Below are positions 36,315 through 45,269 of a DNA stretch of 64,000 nucleotides, piece by piece. The number at the start of each line of letters is the position of its first letter. Positions within the stretch are counted from its first letter, which is position 1. The notes beneath the pieces are model-generated. The model had not been told where the DNA came from. It was given only the letters and a program-made list of their open reading frames with translations, and made no database searches. The stretch comes from Simplicispira sedimenti (lineage in GTDB: Bacteria > Pseudomonadota > Gammaproteobacteria > Burkholderiales > Burkholderiaceae_C), in assembly GCF_022760965.1 (NCBI RefSeq), contig NZ_JAKVIJ010000005.1:62001-126000 (forward strand), given 5' to 3'. Position numbers and translations under genes: made by a program.

Positions 36315-36782
36315 CTATTCGCGGTGGTACGGGTGTCCTGCGTTGACGGACCAGGCGCGGTAGAGCTGCTCGATCAGCAGCACGCGCACCATGGCGTGCG
36401 GCAGGGTCAGGTCGGACAGGCGGATGCGCTCGTGCGCGACCTGGCGGAACTCGGGCTCCAGGCCATCCGGGCCGCCGATGACCAGGGCCACGTCGTCGCC
36501 CTCCAGCTGCCAGCTTTGCAGCCGCGCCGCCAGGGCCTTGGTGGTGAGGGCCGTGCCACGCTCGTCCAGCACCACTGTGCGTGCACCGCGGGGAATGGCG
36601 GCTTCGATGCGCTCGCGCTCGGCCGCCATCAGCGCGGGCACCGACTTGGAGCCTCGCGTTTCGGTCTTGACGGCCTTGAGCTCCACCTTGAGCTCGGGCG
36701 GAAAGCGCTTGGCGTAGTCGTCATAGGCGGTTTGCGCCCAGTCGGGCACGCGCTGGCCCACGGCAACGATCAGCAGCCGCAT
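36315..36782 (-). CDS. rlmH: 23S rRNA pseudouridine-1915 N3-methyltransferase
   Basis: A 155-residue SPOUT methyltransferase that methylates pseudouridine 1915 in helix 69 of 23S rRNA. It starts MRLLIVAVGQRVPDWAQTAY; the SAM-binding knot is VALVIGGPDGLEPEFR and the C-terminal LSDLTLPHAMVRVLLIEQLY is diagnostic. The end YRAWSVNAGHPYHRE matches the universal RlmH tail. It is 12 bp downstream of rsfS, the standard pairing. Confidence 0.97.
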   Translation of the reverse strand: MRLLIVAVGQRVPDWAQTAYDDYAKRFPPELKVELKAVKTETRGSKSVPALMAAERERIEAAIPRGARTVVLDERGTALTTKALAARLQSWQLEGDDVALVIGGPDGLEPEFRQVAHERIRLSDLTLPHAMVRVLLIEQLYRAWSVNAGHPYHRE

Positions 36783-36794
36783 GCGGGCGCTCGA

Positions 36795-37616
36795 TCAGCG
36801 CTTGTCTGCGCTCTTGCGGGCGGGTACCTTGCGGGCCGGGGCCTTGGCAGCGGTACCCGTCTTGCCCGTGGACTTTGCAGCGGACTTGGCAGGTGCGGCG
36901 GCCTTGCGTGGCTTGACCACCAGCTTCTGCACAGGGGTGCTGTCGGCCTGCGGCTTGGCGCTGCGCGGGGCCGCTGCCTTTTTGGCGGGAGCCTTCTTGG
37001 CTGGGGCTTTGCTCGCGGGCTTGGATGCCGTGGCCTTGGCTGCCGACTTGGCGGCGACAGGCGCTGCCGATTTGGCGCTGCGCTTGGCCGGTGCCTTGGG
37101 CTCTGCCGCCAACTGGGCGGCGGCCTTCTTGGCTGCGGCTGCCGGGCTCAAGGCCTTGGCTGCGGTCTTGGTGGCAGCGGTGGTCTTGGCAGCAGCCTTC
37201 TTGGCCGGGGCTTTTTTCACCGCGACAGGCTTGGGCGCGCCGAGCTTGAGACGCACCGGCATTTCGCCCCACAGTTCTTCGAGCCGGTAGTACTGGCGGA
37301 TGGTGGGCTGCATGATGTGGGCCACGGCGGCGCCACAGTCCACGATGATCCACTCACCGTTGTCCTCGCCTTCGACGCGCGGCTTGGGAAAACCGGCATC
37401 CTTGACCTTGTCGCGCACGCTGGCGGCCAGGGCCTTGGTCTGGCGGTTGGAGGTGCCCGACGCCACAATGACCCGCTCGAACAGAGGCGACAGATGCTCG
37501 GTGTTGAAGACCTGGATGTCTTGCGCCTTGACGTCTTCGAGCCCGTCCACAATGGCCCGTTGGAGTTTGACGATGTTCTTTTTGGCAGCGGATTCCGAGG
37601 TGGTGGTAGTGGTCAT
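36795..37616 (-). CDS. rsfS: Ribosomal silencing factor RsfS with Lys/Ala-rich tail
   Basis: RsfS binds L14 of the large subunit and blocks subunit joining in starvation. The normal domain covers residues about 12-128 (KLQRAIVDGLEDVKAQDI, IVASGTSNRQTKALA, WIIVDCGAAVAHIM, YYRLEELWG). Residues about 133-273 form a tail of repeated AKKA/APAKK/AKSAAK units, strongly basic and resembling histone H1 C-terminal tails. Typical RsfS is 105-130 residues, so the tail doubles the length. The ATG at 37616 (MTTTTTSESAAKKN) was selected. No frameshift is seen. Confidence 0.93.
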   Translation of the reverse strand: MTTTTTSESAAKKNIVKLQRAIVDGLEDVKAQDIQVFNTEHLSPLFERVIVASGTSNRQTKALAASVRDKVKDAGFPKPRVEGEDNGEWIIVDCGAAVAHIMQPTIRQYYRLEELWGEMPVRLKLGAPKPVAVKKAPAKKAAAKTTAATKTAAKALSPAAAAKKAAAQLAAEPKAPAKRSAKSAAPVAAKSAAKATASKPASKAPAKKAPAKKAAAPRSAKPQADSTPVQKLVVKPRKAAAPAKSAAKSTGKTGTAAKAPARKVPARKSADKR

Positions 37617-37714
37617 CAGGCGATGGTGGGTGAAGTGATGGGGGTCAATATAGCGCGCATTGGCGGGGGTCACCAGCGCAATGGCCCGCAGGTGTTGCGC
37701 ATGCGCGCCGCTGG

Positions 37715-37781
37715 ATTTTTGAGGTGTTTTTGGCCTCTGGGGCAATAGACACGAGCGCTATAAGCTACTGATTTTATAGTG
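37715..37781. repeat. Dispersed TAGCTAT/GCGCTTG-type repeat
   Basis: GAGGTGTTTTTGGCCTCTGG, CGAGCGCTATAAGCTACTGA and TTTTATAGTGATC, upstream of rsfS and abutting the palindromic element at 37790. The 350 bp from 37617 to 37969 hold these repeats and no gene. Confidence 0.6.
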
Positions 37782-37789
37782 ATCGCCAT

Positions 37790-37970
37790 AGAACCTGTTC
37801 ACGGTCTTTTCATGGGGTACGCAAGGCAGCAAACCGCCACGATCCAGGCGCCTGCCGCAGCCCATGCTGGCAGCCTGGGCAAGGCGGGCAACAACGAGCG
37901 TGGCGGTTTGCTGCCTTGCCCGAAGGGTTGCCCCGCAACGTACCTCATGAAAAGACCGTGAACAGGTTCT
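37790..37970. repeat. Long double-palindrome element, diverged copy 4
   Basis: 181 bp with perfect 25-bp inverted termini (AGAACCTGTTCACGGTCTTT on the left) and an inner perfect 20-bp pair GCAAGGCAGCAAACCGCCAC / GTGGCGGTTTGCTGCCTTGC, plus GGTACG/CGTACC. The termini share CCTGTTCAC and T-tract architecture with copies 1-3 but the interior is different. The right edge provides the first base of the hemF stop codon. Confidence 0.8.
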
Positions 37971-38911
37971 CACAACCAGTCGCGCCGCACCAGAAAGCGC
38001 TGGGTCAGCTCGGCTTCGGGCGAGCCTTCGGCCGCCTCGTGGCGGTAGGCCCAGGCTGCCAGCGGCGGCATGGACAGCAGGATGGATTCGGTGCGCCCGC
38101 CCGACTGCAGGCCAAAGTGCGTGCCCCGGTCCCAGACCAGGTTGAACTCGACATAGCGGCCGCGCCGGTAGAGCTGGAAGTCGCGCTCGCGCTCGCCGTA
38201 GGGCGTGCCTTCGCGGCGTTCCACGATGGGCAGGTAGGCGCTCAGGAAGGCGTCGCCCACGGCTTGCGTCATGGCCAGGCTCTGCTCGAAGCCCAGTTCG
38301 GCGAAGTCGTCGAAGAACACACCGCCCACGCCGCGCTGCTCGTCGCGGTGCTTGAGGTAGAAGTACTCGTCGCACCACCGCTTGAAGCGCGGGTACTTGT
38401 CGTCGCCGAACGGCGCCAGCGCGTCGTGGCAGGTGCGGTGAAAGTGCACCGCATCCTCCTCGAAGCCGTAGTACGGCGTGAGGTCCATGCCGCCACCGAA
38501 CCAACAGGTGGGTTCCTGGCCCGGGTGGCCAGCGGCGATCATGCGCACGTTCATGTGCACCGTGGGCACGTAGGGGTTGCGCGGGTGGAACACCAGCGAG
38601 ACGCCCATGGCCTCGAACGGCGCGCCCGCCAGTTCGGGGCGGTGCTGCGTGGCCGAAGGCGGCAGCTTGGGGCCGCGCACGTGCGAAAAGCCGCAGCCCG
38701 CACGCTCGAACACGCGGCCACCCTCGATGATGCGGGTAATGCCGTCGCCCTGCAGCAGCTCGCCGGGCGCTTTCTGCCAGGGGTCGGTCACGGCGCGCGC
38801 GCCGCCCTCACCTTCCACTGCCTCCAGTGCCGCGATGATGCGCGCCTGCAGGCCCGTCAGGTAGCCGCGCACGCGGGCCACGTTGCTGTCGCTGTGAAAC
38901 GGCTCGCTCAT
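37970..38911 (-). CDS. hemF: Oxygen-dependent coproporphyrinogen III oxidase
   Basis: A 313-residue enzyme that decarboxylates coproporphyrinogen III to protoporphyrinogen IX using O2, a late heme step. It shows GVSLVFHPRNPYVPTVHMNV, CWFGGGMDLTPYYGFEEDAV, GVGGVFFDDF and RRGRYVEFNLVWDRGTHFGL, all core HemF motifs. The ATG at 38911 overlaps the purD stop region (ATGA), so the two are probably cotranscribed. In a denitrifier an oxygen-independent HemN would be expected elsewhere. Confidence 0.96.
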   Translation of the reverse strand: MSEPFHSDSNVARVRGYLTGLQARIIAALEAVEGEGGARAVTDPWQKAPGELLQGDGITRIIEGGRVFERAGCGFSHVRGPKLPPSATQHRPELAGAPFEAMGVSLVFHPRNPYVPTVHMNVRMIAAGHPGQEPTCWFGGGMDLTPYYGFEEDAVHFHRTCHDALAPFGDDKYPRFKRWCDEYFYLKHRDEQRGVGGVFFDDFAELGFEQSLAMTQAVGDAFLSAYLPIVERREGTPYGERERDFQLYRRGRYVEFNLVWDRGTHFGLQSGGRTESILLSMPPLAAWAYRHEAAEGSPEAELTQRFLVRRDWL

Positions 38912-40191
38912 GGCGTCTTGATGGCGCGGTGACCGATGTCGCGGCGGTACTGCGCGCCGTCGAAGTGGATGCCGCGCGCCACGTCGTAGGCGCGCTGCTG
39001 GGCCAGCTTCACGCTGTCGGCCAGCGCGGTCACGCACAGCACACGGCCGCCACTGGTGTGGGGCACGCCGTCTTTCAGCTCGGTGCCGGCATGGAAGACC
39101 ATGGCATCGTCCGCATCCTGCGGCAGGCCGGTGATGGCATCGCCCTTGCGCGGCGCCTCGGGGTAGCCGTGCGCGGCCATCACCACGCCCAGGGCGGTGC
39201 GGCGGTCCCATTCCAGCTCGACCTGGTCGAGCTTGCCATCAATGGCCGCACCCAGCACGTCCACCAGGTCGCTCTTGAGGCGCAGCATGATGGGCTGGGT
39301 TTCAGGGTCGCCCATGCGGCAATTGAACTCCAGCGTCTTGGGATGGCCCTGGGCGTCGATCATCAGGCCGGCGTACAGGAAGCCGGTGTAGGGGATGCCG
39401 TCCTTTTCCATGCCACGGATGGTGGGCAGGATGATCTCGCGCATGGCGCGGGCGTGCACGTCGGCCGTGACCACGGGCGCGGGCGAGTACGCGCCCATGC
39501 CGCCGGTGTTGGGGCCCTGGTCGCCGTCCTTGAGGCGCTTGTGGTCCTGGCTGGTGGCCAGGGCGCAGACGTTCTTGCCATCGCACAGCACGATGAAGCT
39601 GGCCTCCTCGCCTTCGAGGAACTGCTCGATGACCACGCGCGCGCCGCCTTCGTTGTGCGTCACGCCGTACTTGTTGTCCACCAGCATGAAGTCCACGGCG
39701 TCGTGCGCCTCCTGCAGGGTCATGGCCACCACCACGCCCTTGCCGGCCGCCAGGCCGTCGGCCTTGATGACGATGGGCGCGCCCAGGCGGTCCACGAAGG
39801 CGTGGGCCGCAGCCGGGTCGGTGAAGGTGTCGTAGTCGGCCGTGGGGATGCCGTGGCGGCGCATGAAGGCCTTGGAGAAGGCCTTGGAGCTTTCCAGTTG
39901 CGCGGCGGCCTTGGTGGGGCCGAAGATGCGCAGGCCATGGGCGCGGAACTCATCGACCACGCCCGCGGCCAGAGGCGCCTCGGGGCCCACAACCGTGAGC
40001 GCAATCTTTTCCTTCTGCGCCCACTCGCGCAGCGCGCGCACGTCGGTGATGGCGATGTTTTCGAGGTGGCTGGAGAGCGCCGTGCCGCCGTTGCCCGGCG
40101 CCACGAAGACGCGCGTGACCTTGGGCGACTGGCTGAGCTTCCAGGCGATGGCGTGTTCGCGGCCACCGCCGCCAATGACGAGTACTTTCAT
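38908..40191 (-). CDS. purD: Phosphoribosylamine-glycine ligase
   Basis: A 427-residue ATP-grasp enzyme that makes glycinamide ribonucleotide in purine synthesis. It begins MKVLVIGGGGREHAIAWKLS; ATP-grasp segments IVIKADGLAAGKGVVVAM, FLEGEEASFIVLCDG and LEFNCRMGDPETQPIMLRL are complete. It is 12 bp downstream of yebC and overlaps hemF by four bases, giving the order yebC-purD-hemF common in Comamonadaceae/Burkholderiales. Confidence 0.96.
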   Translation of the reverse strand: MKVLVIGGGGREHAIAWKLSQSPKVTRVFVAPGNGGTALSSHLENIAITDVRALREWAQKEKIALTVVGPEAPLAAGVVDEFRAHGLRIFGPTKAAAQLESSKAFSKAFMRRHGIPTADYDTFTDPAAAHAFVDRLGAPIVIKADGLAAGKGVVVAMTLQEAHDAVDFMLVDNKYGVTHNEGGARVVIEQFLEGEEASFIVLCDGKNVCALATSQDHKRLKDGDQGPNTGGMGAYSPAPVVTADVHARAMREIILPTIRGMEKDGIPYTGFLYAGLMIDAQGHPKTLEFNCRMGDPETQPIMLRLKSDLVDVLGAAIDGKLDQVELEWDRRTALGVVMAAHGYPEAPRKGDAITGLPQDADDAMVFHAGTELKDGVPHTSGGRVLCVTALADSVKLAQQRAYDVARGIHFDGAQYRRDIGHRAIKTP

Positions 40192-40203
40192 GGGAGGCTT
40201 TAT

Positions 40204-40923
40204 TTACAGTGCGGCATTGTGGAAGACGTCCTGCACGTCGTCCAGGTCTTCCAGGATATCCAGGAGCTTTTGCATGCGGGCGGCGTCGTCGCCCGTCAGT
40301 TCGATGGTGACATCGGGGCGCATGGTCACGTCGGCCGCATCGGGCGTGAGACCGGCAGCCACCAGGGCGTTCTTCACGGCCTCGAACTCGGCGGGTGCGG
40401 TCAGCACCTCGATGGCGCCATCGTCATCGGTGACCACGTCGTCAGCGCCGGCTTCGAGCGCCACTTCCATGACCTTGTCTTCATTGGTGCCGGGGGCGAA
40501 GATGATCTGGCCCACGTTCTTGAACTGGAAGGCCACCGAGCCTTCTGTGCCCATGTTGCCGCCATGCTTGCTGAAGGCGTGGCGCACCTCGGCCACGGTG
40601 CGCACGCGGTTGTCGGTCATGGTGTCCACGATGATGGCGGCGCCACCGATGCCGTAGCCCTCGTAGCGGATTTCCTCGTAGCTCACGCCCTCGGCGTTGC
40701 CGGTGGCCTTGTCGATGTTGTATTTGACGCGGTCGGCCGGCATGTTGGCGGCCTTGGCCTTTTCGATCGCCAGGCGCAGGCGGGGGTTGGCCGAGGGGTC
40801 GCCGCCGCCGGTGCGCGCGGCGACGGTGATTTCACGGATGATGCGGGTCCAGATCTTGCCGCGCTTCTCGTCCTGGCGGCCCTTGCGGTGCTGAATATTC
40901 GCCCATTTGCTGTGTCCGGCCAT
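40204..40923 (-). CDS. yebC: YebC/PmpR-family protein
   Basis: A 239-residue YebC protein starting MAGHSKWANIQHRKGRQDEK, with the GGNMGTEGSVAFQF middle block and the acidic domain 3. YebC proteins have been described as transcription regulators and, for some members, as ribosome-associated factors relieving stalling. It heads the purD-hemF transcription unit. A second, more diverged YebC-family gene lies at the right end of the window. Confidence 0.95.
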   Translation of the reverse strand: MAGHSKWANIQHRKGRQDEKRGKIWTRIIREITVAARTGGGDPSANPRLRLAIEKAKAANMPADRVKYNIDKATGNAEGVSYEEIRYEGYGIGGAAIIVDTMTDNRVRTVAEVRHAFSKHGGNMGTEGSVAFQFKNVGQIIFAPGTNEDKVMEVALEAGADDVVTDDDGAIEVLTAPAEFEAVKNALVAAGLTPDAADVTMRPDVTIELTGDDAARMQKLLDILEDLDDVQDVFHNAAL

Positions 40924-41002
40924 GGGAAATCCTTTGTATTGATTTAATCTACCGGCCAAGATTTTACTTTTGCCTGCGCTCATACCCCCGAGGAAACCCG
41001 AA

Positions 41003-42520
41003 ATGGCCGAACCCCTGCTGATTGCCAAGCACGCCTCCATCGAATGCCACCTGCTGCCTGGCCTGGCCAACCGCCACGGCCTGATCACGGGCGCCACCGG
41101 CACGGGCAAGACGGTGACGCTGCAAACCTTGGCCGAAAACTTCTCGCGCATTGGCGTGCCGGTGTTCATGGCCGATGTGAAGGGCGACCTCACGGGCACG
41201 AGCCAGACCGGCCACATTCCCGAAAAAATGGCGGCCGTGCTCAAAGACCGCGGGCTGGAGCAGCCCACCTCACAGGCCTGCCCCGTCACCTTGTGGGACG
41301 TGTTCGGCGAACAGGGCCACCCGGTGCGCGCCACCGTGTCGGACATGGGCCCGCTGCTGCTGGGCCGCATGCTCAACCTCAACGAAACGCAGTTGGGTGT
41401 GCTCAACCTGGTGTTCAAGATCGCCGACGACAACGGCCTGCTGCTGCTGGACCTGAAGGACCTGCGCGCCATGCTCCAGTACGTGGGCGACAACGCCAAG
41501 GAGTTCACCACCGAATACGGCAACATCAGCGCCGCCAGCGTGGGCGCCATCCAGCGCGGTCTGCTGCAGATCGAGCAACAGGGCGGCGACAGGTTCTTCG
41601 GCGAGCCCATGCTCGACATCCAGGACTTCATGCAGACCGACACCAACGGCCATGGCGTGGTGAACATCCTGGCGGCCGACAGGCTCATGAACTCGCCGCG
41701 CCTGTACGCCACCTTTCTTCTGTGGATGCTGTCCGAGCTGTTCGAGACCTTGCCCGAAATCGGCGACCCCGAGAAGCCCAAGCTGGTGTTCTTCTTCGAC
41801 GAAGCCCACCTGCTGTTCAACGAGGCGCCCAAGGTACTCATCGAGCGCATCGAGCTGGTGGTGCGCCTGGTGCGCTCAAAGGGCGTGGGGGTGTATTTCG
41901 TCACGCAGAACCCGCTGGACATCCCCGACAGCGTGCTGGCCCAGCTGGGCAACCGCGTGCAGCACGCGCTGCGCGCCTTCACGCCACGCGACCAGAAGGC
42001 CGTGAAGGCCACGGCCACCACCATGCGGCAAAAGCCCGGCCTGGACATCGAGACCGCCATCACCGAACTGGCCGTGGGCGAGGCACTGGTGAGTTTTCTC
42101 GACGCCAAGGGCCGCCCCAGCATCACCGAGCGCGTGTACGTGCTGCCACCGGGCAGCCAGATCGGTCCCATCACGCCCCAGCAGCGCCAGGCCTTGATGG
42201 CCAGCTCGCTCGTCGCGGGCGTGTACGAGAAGGTGGTGGACCGCGAATCGGCCTACGAAAAACTCAAAGGCCGCGCTGAGCAGATGGCCGCACAGGCACC
42301 CGCCAACGGCAAGGGGGCCGCCACGGCTCCCCAGGAAGAAGGCGGCCTGCTGGGTGGGCTCAACGACGTGCTGTTCGGCTCCACGGGCCCGCGCGGCGGT
42401 CGGCGCGACGGGCTGGCCCAAACCATGGCCAAGTCGGCCGTGCGCACCATGGGCACCACCCTGGGCCGCGAGATTCTGCGCGGCGTGATGGGGAGCATCT
42501 TCGGTGGGCGCAAGCGCTGA
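41003..42520 (+). CDS. HerA-like (DUF853) ATPase
   Basis: A 505-residue P-loop ATPase of the helicase HerA-like C-terminal family. Walker A GATGTGKT is at about 30-37, Walker B LVFFFDEAHLLF at about 262-273, followed by the sensor-like VYFVTQNPLDIPDSVLAQLGNRVQHALRAF pieces. The start at 41003 follows GAGGAAA. The C-terminal 90 residues (EQMAAQAPANGKGA to GSIFGGRKR) are low-complexity and Gly-rich. Substrate and role are unknown; the family is proposed to be DNA translocase-like. A small unknown gene follows 8 bp later, so they are likely co-expressed. Confidence 0.85.
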   Translation: MAEPLLIAKHASIECHLLPGLANRHGLITGATGTGKTVTLQTLAENFSRIGVPVFMADVKGDLTGTSQTGHIPEKMAAVLKDRGLEQPTSQACPVTLWDVFGEQGHPVRATVSDMGPLLLGRMLNLNETQLGVLNLVFKIADDNGLLLLDLKDLRAMLQYVGDNAKEFTTEYGNISAASVGAIQRGLLQIEQQGGDRFFGEPMLDIQDFMQTDTNGHGVVNILAADRLMNSPRLYATFLLWMLSELFETLPEIGDPEKPKLVFFFDEAHLLFNEAPKVLIERIELVVRLVRSKGVGVYFVTQNPLDIPDSVLAQLGNRVQHALRAFTPRDQKAVKATATTMRQKPGLDIETAITELAVGEALVSFLDAKGRPSITERVYVLPPGSQIGPITPQQRQALMASSLVAGVYEKVVDRESAYEKLKGRAEQMAAQAPANGKGAATAPQEEGGLLGGLNDVLFGSTGPRGGRRDGLAQTMAKSAVRTMGTTLGREILRGVMGSIFGGRKR

Positions 42521-42528
42521 AAGCCCAC

Positions 42529-43368
42529 ATGACCGGCTTTGAATGGCTGCTGTTGCGCTGCGCGCGCTGGCTCTGGCCTGCGTTTGCGGGGGCCTGGGTC
42601 CTGGGCCTGCTGTGGGGTCTGGCGGGGAGCGCCCAGCCTGGAGGCGACTGGCTGCTTCCCTTTGCACTCAGTGCCTTGGCCACCCACGCGCTGACCCGCT
42701 GGGCCGACGCCGTGCGTGAGCGCTTCATCCGCGAAAGTGCCCTGCCCCATTCGCTCAAGCGCAAACTGCGCGAGGCATTCCCCCACCTCACCGCCAAGGA
42801 CGTGGAACTGGCCGAACGCGCATTGCGCCAGTTCTTCATCGCCACCCTGCGCAGCAAGGGCCAGTACACCGCGGTGCCCACCCGAGCCGTGGATGTGATG
42901 TGGGCCGATTTCGCCCGCAATGCTCCGGCCTATGCGACCTGGTGCCGCTCGGCACTGGGTTATGTGCCCGAGCATTCCCCGGCGCAGGTTCTTGGCAAGA
43001 AAGCGCACTACAACGACGGCCTGCGCCGCACCTGGTACTGGGCTTGTTGCGACGAATCCATCGACCCGCGCAACCCCAGCCGCCTGCCACTGCTGTTTGC
43101 CATCGACACCAAGCTCGACATGCCCGATGGGCTGCGCTATGCAGCGCGCCCTCTCGCTGGCCCCTTGGCGTCCGCCGCACAGGCGTTTCACTATGGCACC
43201 AGTTTCTCTGAAGGCGGATTCAGCGGCCGTGCCGAAGATTTTGCGGGCGTGGAGCCGCAGAGAAAGTTTTCCAGCCTTTGGAAAGGCCGCCAAGAGGCCG
43301 ACGGTGTTGCCTGGGGTGACAGCGACCACGGCGATGGCAGCAGCGCGGACGGCAGTGGCGCAGGCTGA
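42529..43368 (+). CDS. Uncharacterised protein with two N-terminal membrane segments
   Basis: A 279-residue protein. Two hydrophobic stretches (residues about 14-34 and 41-57) anchor it; the soluble part has LAERALRQFFIATLRSKG, VPTRAVDVMWADFARNAPAY and LGYVPEHSP, resembling proteins annotated as glycine-rich-domain-containing, where a MPS..VD.LWHEF motif is typical. The C-terminal 30 residues are Gly/Ser/Asp rich. It is co-directional and nearly contiguous with the HerA-like gene. The function is unknown. Confidence 0.65.
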   Translation: MTGFEWLLLRCARWLWPAFAGAWVLGLLWGLAGSAQPGGDWLLPFALSALATHALTRWADAVRERFIRESALPHSLKRKLREAFPHLTAKDVELAERALRQFFIATLRSKGQYTAVPTRAVDVMWADFARNAPAYATWCRSALGYVPEHSPAQVLGKKAHYNDGLRRTWYWACCDESIDPRNPSRLPLLFAIDTKLDMPDGLRYAARPLAGPLASAAQAFHYGTSFSEGGFSGRAEDFAGVEPQRKFSSLWKGRQEADGVAWGDSDHGDGSSADGSGAG

Positions 43369-43414
43369 GGCTCCGCCCCGGGCTCCATTGTCAGTCCAGG
43401 CCGCCAGCATTCAC

Positions 43415-43438
43415 CTGCTATTTTATTGATAGCTATTA
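43415..43438. repeat. Partial TAGCTAT-type repeat
   Basis: TGCTATTTTATTGATAGCTATTA, a short remnant of the dispersed family, between the unknown gene and the threonine dehydratase gene. Confidence 0.5.
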
Positions 43439-43543
43439 CCGTATATTGAACGGGCACTGCAAGCCATTTCTTTGCAAAGTTTTGGCAGGCAGTCTAAGAT
43501 GGCCCGCATCGGCACCACCACCTTGCTTCAGGGATCAGACGCC

Positions 43544-44524
43544 ATGGACGCTTTGTTTCCTTTCGCTCCTCCCAGCCCTGCATCCGTGCTGCAGGCGGCC
43601 AATCGCCTCAAGGGGCTGGTTCACCGCACACCCATCCTGCGGTCCACGGCCGCAGATGAGAAGTACAGCGCACAGTTTTTCTTCAAATGCGAAAACCTGC
43701 AGCGCACGGGCTCTTTCAAGTTCAGAGGTGCATTCAACACCTTGGCGCAGTTCACCGATGCGCAGCGCGAGCGTGGCGTCATCACCTTCTCGGCAGGCAA
43801 CCATGCCCAGGCCCTGGCCTTGGCCGCGCGGCTGCTGGACATGCCCGCATTGGTGCTCATGCCCGAGACGGCGCCCACTTCCAAAATGGCTGCAACGCGC
43901 GAATACGGCGCCCAGGTGCTCACCTACGATCCCATGACCGAAGACCGCCAGGCCATCTGTCAGCGCCTGGCGCTGGAGCGCGGAATGACGCTGGTACCTC
44001 CCAGCGAACACCCCGAGGTCATTGCAGGCCAGGGAACTGCGGCGCTGGAGCTGCTGGAAGATGTCCCCCGCCTTGACATCTTGCTCGTACCTGTCGGAGG
44101 GGGTGGCCTGATTGCAGGCAGCCTGCTGGCGGTGCAGGCGGCAAACTCCAACTGCCGCGTTGTGGGCGTGGAACCCGAGCATGCCAATGACGCCCAGCAA
44201 TCCCTGCGCACCGGCCAGATTGTGCAAATCCCCTTGCCGCGCAGCACGATCGCCGATGGCGCACAGGCACAGGCCTTGGGACCACTGGCCTTCGGCCTGA
44301 TCCGCAAGCATGTGGAAGACATCGTGACCACCAGCGACGCGAGCATGGTGCAGGCCATGCGCTTTTTTGCGGAGCGCATGAAGCAGGTGGTCGAGCCAAC
44401 GGGCGCCCTGGCCTTTGCCGCTGCCAACGCAGCCGGATTGGATCTGCACGGAGCACGGGTGGGCGTTTTGATCAGCGGTGGCAACGTCGATTTGCCGCGC
44501 TATGCACGCTTTCTGGCAGACTGA
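43544..44524 (+). CDS. Threonine/serine dehydratase-like PLP enzyme
   Basis: A 326-residue fold-type II PLP enzyme. The PLP lysine is Lys59 in TGSFKFRGAFN, the glycine loop is PVGGGGLIAGSL, and SAGNHAQALALAA binds the phosphate/carboxylate. Length fits catabolic threonine dehydratase, serine racemase or threo-3-hydroxyaspartate ammonia-lyase; the C-terminal regulatory ACT domains of biosynthetic IlvA are absent. The ATG at 43544 was chosen over in-frame upstream codons because the fold starts there. Substrate cannot be fixed from sequence alone. Confidence 0.88.
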   Translation: MDALFPFAPPSPASVLQAANRLKGLVHRTPILRSTAADEKYSAQFFFKCENLQRTGSFKFRGAFNTLAQFTDAQRERGVITFSAGNHAQALALAARLLDMPALVLMPETAPTSKMAATREYGAQVLTYDPMTEDRQAICQRLALERGMTLVPPSEHPEVIAGQGTAALELLEDVPRLDILLVPVGGGGLIAGSLLAVQAANSNCRVVGVEPEHANDAQQSLRTGQIVQIPLPRSTIADGAQAQALGPLAFGLIRKHVEDIVTTSDASMVQAMRFFAERMKQVVEPTGALAFAAANAAGLDLHGARVGVLISGGNVDLPRYARFLAD

Positions 44525-44557
44525 CGGTTTATCGCATTCTGTAACACCTGCTTCCCC

Positions 44558-45196
<639 letters not shown>

Positions 45197-45218
45197 GCAC
45201 CAGGGCCCCAGAGCTGTC

Positions 45219-45238
45219 CGCATGGTGTGCACCATGCG
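45219..45238. promoter_or_regulatory. Palindrome between upp and nirN
   Basis: CGCATGGTG-TG-CACCATGCG is a 9-bp perfect inverted repeat 30 bp before nirN and 20 bp after upp. No T-tract follows, so an operator or mRNA-end hairpin is more likely than a terminator. Its factor is unknown. Confidence 0.45.
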
Positions 45239-45269
45239 CCTGTGGGGCACTGACATCCACGGTCCACCC

